From positions 1 to 7,267 of the forward strand of contig DASUGM010000060.1 of NCBI GenBank assembly GCA_036274055.1: DNA of 7,267 nucleotides. Direction: 5' to 3'. Positions within the stretch are counted from its first letter, which is position 1, and the number at the start of each line of letters is the position of its first letter. The position numbers and the translations under genes are program-made. The DNA is from DASUGM01 sp036274055 (GTDB lineage Bacteria > Acidobacteriota > Vicinamibacteria > Vicinamibacterales > SCN-69-37). Below are positions 5,026 through 7,267 of the stretch, one piece after another. Under the pieces are notes generated by a model that did not search any database, had not been told where the DNA came from, and saw only the letters and a list, made by a program, of their open reading frames with translations.

Positions 5026-7267
5026 CTACTCGCCGCGCAACGCGACGATGGGATCGACGCTGCTGGCGCGTCGTGCCGGAATCCACGACGCCGCCAGCGC
5101 CACGGTCATCAGCGCACCGGCGGCGATCGCGAACGTCACTGGATCAGTGGGACTCAAATCGAACAACAGCACCGCGAGCAGGCGCGCGATCGCCAGCCCT
5201 CCCACCAGTCCGAGCGCCGCCCCGACACTGGTGAGGAGCATGGCCCGCCGCACCACCAGGGACACGACCGATCGCGGCCCGGCGCCGAGCGCGATCCGGA
5301 CGCCGATTTCACGGGTGCGCTGCGCGACGAGATACGAGAGCACCCCGAAGATGCCGATCGCCGAGAGCGACACCGCGACGCCGGCGAAAATCGCGAGCAG
5401 CAGCATGTAGAAACGCTGCTCGGCAATCGATTCATTCACATGCTGCTCGAGCGTGGTCAGGCGATTGACCGGGATGTTGCGGTCGACCGCGGCGACGGCG
5501 GCGCGAATCGGCGCGCCGAGACCGGCCGCGTTGGTCGTCGTGCGAACGACGAAGGCCATGCTGCCATTCGTCACCTGTGCGAGCGGAAAGTACAGCTGCG
5601 CGGGCGCCGGCTGGTTGAGGCCGAGCGACTTGACGTCGGCGACGATGCCCACGATCCTGCCGCGGACGCGCCCGCCCTCGCGTCGCCACCCGATTTCGAT
5701 CTCGCGCCCGATCGGATCTTCGTCGGGAAACAACCGGCGGACGCCGCTCTCGGTAATCAGCGCCACCGGCGGCGCGCCCGGCCGATCGAGCGCGGTGAAC
5801 CCGCGGCCGCGGCGGATTGGAATGCCCATCGTCTCGAAGTAGTGCTCGTCGGCGATGCGAATCTCCGACGCTGGCTCCTGATTCGCCGGCGCCGGCGGCC
5901 GGCCGATGACGTAGGTCGAGATGACCATCAAAGGCGCCGATGGCGGAATGGCGAGCACCGCGCCGACCGAGGTCACCCCGGGAATCGTCCGCAACTTCTC
6001 ACGCACCGCATCGTAAAAGACGAGGCGGGAGGCGTCGGTCTTGTACGGATTCGCGGGCAGGCCGATCGAAAACGTGGCCGCTTCGCCGACGGTGAAGCCG
6101 GGATCGACGTGACTGAGCCGCGCGAAGCTGCGGATCAGCAACCCGGACGCGGCGAGCAACATCACCGCCAGCGCGGTCTCGACAACGACGAGGGTGCTGC
6201 GGACGTGCTGGCTGCGGCGGCTGCCGAGCCCGGACCGGCCGTGTTCGCGCAGCGTGTGTGAAGTCGATCGACGCGACACCTGCATTGCCGGGATCAACCC
6301 GAACAGCACGCCAGCGATCACCGTCGCCGCAAACGTGAACGCGAGCACCGTGCCGTCGAGGCCGACCTCGCCGAAACGTGGAATCGCGGTCGGGCGGAGC
6401 GCGACCAGCGCCCCGGTCGCCCAGTACGCGAGCCCGAGTCCCGCCGCGCCGCCCAGGCTCGCGAGCAGGAGGCTCTCGACCATCAACTGACGGACGAGAT
6501 GCCGCCGGCCGGCGCCGAGCGCGACGCGTACCGCCATTTCGTCGGCGCGCGCGGAGGCGCGCGCCAGCATCAGGTTGGCGACATTGGCGCACGCAATCAG
6601 CAGCACGAATCCAACCGCGCCCAGCAGCATGACCAGGCCAGGCGCGGCGCCGCCGACGATCGAGTCGAGCAGCGGGTAGGCGGTCATGCCGACTTGCGCG
6701 TTCTTGTCGGGATGCTCGCGCTCGAGCTGGGCGCCCATCGTCTTCATCTCGGCGGCCGCCTGCGACATCGAGACGCCGGGCTTCAAGCGTGCGATGACAT
6801 CGACGATCCAGGCCCCGCGATTGGTCTGGCGGTACGACGCGGTGTACTCGTCCGGCACCCAGAGATCGACATTGGCGGGCCACCGAAACCCCGCCGGCAT
6901 CACGCCGACGACTTCATGCGGCACTGCGTTGAGCGTGATCGTCTTGCCGACGATGCCGCGATCGGCACTGAATCGATCGCGCCAGAGCGCGTGGCCGAGC
7001 ACGGCCACGCCGGTGCGGCCCGGCTCGTTCTCGCCCGGCTGCAGCCAGCGGCCGAGCGCCGGCGCGACCTGCAGCGTCTCGAAAAAGCCGCTCGACACTT
7101 CCCCGGCGACGACCGACATCGGCTCGCCGGCGTTGGTGAGGACGTAGCGGGCATCGGTGTAGGCGCCCATCGCCGCGAACGACGAGGCGCGCGCCTGGAC
7201 GTCGAGAAAATTCGGCGGCGAGAACGCCGTGCGATCGCCTTCCCAGACGTGGAACAGGCCGACCACC
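5026..7267 (-). CDS. ADOP-family duplicated orphan ABC permease, N-terminus beyond window edge
   Basis: 746 residues are visible, starting after TM1; the missing N-terminus (prefix domain and TM1 in this family) lies to the right, and the GTG at 7266 is internal. Numbering from there: the rest of the first MacB-like periplasmic domain runs to about 200, then TM segments at about 209-230 (CANVANLMLAR at 226-236), 263-285 and 306-326, with the coupling segment DEMAVRVALGAGRRHLVRQL. A TM at about 357-378 starts the second half, followed by a second periplasmic domain (about 380-615) and TMs at about 618-642, 675-697 and 709-730 with QRTREIGVRIALGAG. It ends IPARRASSVDPIVALRGE. The frame is open throughout, so the gene looks functional. 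Architecture matches the other permease in the window, but the periplasmic domains differ clearly, so this is a paralogue and not a recent copy. No ATPase is adjacent. Whether a PadR gene precedes it cannot be seen. Confidence 0.92.
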   Translation of the reverse strand, partial: VVGLFHVWEGDRTAFSPPNFLDVQARASSFAAMGAYTDARYVLTNAGEPMSVVAGEVSSGFFETLQVAPALGRWLQPGENEPGRTGVAVLGHALWRDRFSADRGIVGKTITLNAVPHEVVGVMPAGFRWPANVDLWVPDEYTASYRQTNRGAWIVDVIARLKPGVSMSQAAAEMKTMGAQLEREHPDKNAQVGMTAYPLLDSIVGGAAPGLVMLLGAVGFVLLIACANVANLMLARASARADEMAVRVALGAGRRHLVRQLMVESLLLASLGGAAGLGLAYWATGALVALRPTAIPRFGEVGLDGTVLAFTFAATVIAGVLFGLIPAMQVSRRSTSHTLREHGRSGLGSRRSQHVRSTLVVVETALAVMLLAASGLLIRSFARLSHVDPGFTVGEAATFSIGLPANPYKTDASRLVFYDAVREKLRTIPGVTSVGAVLAIPPSAPLMVISTYVIGRPPAPANQEPASEIRIADEHYFETMGIPIRRGRGFTALDRPGAPPVALITESGVRRLFPDEDPIGREIEIGWRREGGRVRGRIVGIVADVKSLGLNQPAPAQLYFPLAQVTNGSMAFVVRTTTNAAGLGAPIRAAVAAVDRNIPVNRLTTLEQHVNESIAEQRFYMLLLAIFAGVAVSLSAIGIFGVLSYLVAQRTREIGVRIALGAGPRSVVSLVVRRAMLLTSVGAALGLVGGLAIARLLAVLLFDLSPTDPVTFAIAAGALMTVALAASWIPARRASSVDPIVALRGE

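Noticed and set aside
5440..6261. Plus-strand open frame (273 codons) antisense to the second permease
   Set aside because: It has the same low-complexity Arg/Ala/Asp composition and is antisense to well-conserved permease sequence.

Overview
The window looks like chromosomal DNA of a GC-rich acidobacterium, probably of the Vicinamibacteria type. The evidence is two very large duplicated orphan ABC-type permeases (the ADOP family, expanded in Acidobacteriota), one with its own PadR-type repressor gene, in DNA that is roughly two-thirds G+C by eye. There is no rRNA, tRNA, CRISPR array, transposase or phage gene. The placement is inferred from gene content only.

Layout, left to right. Bases 1-137 hold no supportable gene. 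A small TfoX/Sxy N-terminal-domain gene lies on the minus strand (138-482), with a hairpin over its start codon. A spacer (483-673) carries a purine/pyrimidine-asymmetric inverted repeat. A minus-strand operon then reads from 3824 down to 674: a PadR regulator, a 46-codon relic of a permease gene, and a full-length 890-residue ADOP permease. The three reading frames are tightly coupled (an ATGA overlap, then a 2-base gap). A plausible sigma70-type promoter and a 7-bp dyad lie upstream of the PadR gene. A DinB/YfiT-like gene (3962-4486, plus strand) diverges from the operon across a 137-base spacer. Downstream of DinB is a 200-base cluster of CCCGAT/ATCGGG hexamers and palindromes that forms one long inverted repeat. 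Next comes a strong minus-strand intrinsic terminator and about 280 bases of non-coding, hairpin-rich DNA. The window ends inside a second ADOP permease on the minus strand (stop at 5026), whose N-terminus lies beyond the right edge.

How the genes may work together. PadR proteins coupled to ADOP genes probably repress their own operon and release it when a ligand binds. The permeases have the two-fold MacB/FtsX architecture but no ATPase gene is present, so any ATPase must be encoded elsewhere. Substrates cannot be read from the sequence. The DinB-like and TfoX-like genes are small accessory genes of unknown specific function. I see no novel multi-gene system. The most unusual items are the relic permease kept inside the PadR-ADOP operon, the long CCCGAT inverted repeat, and the structured tail ending in the terminator.
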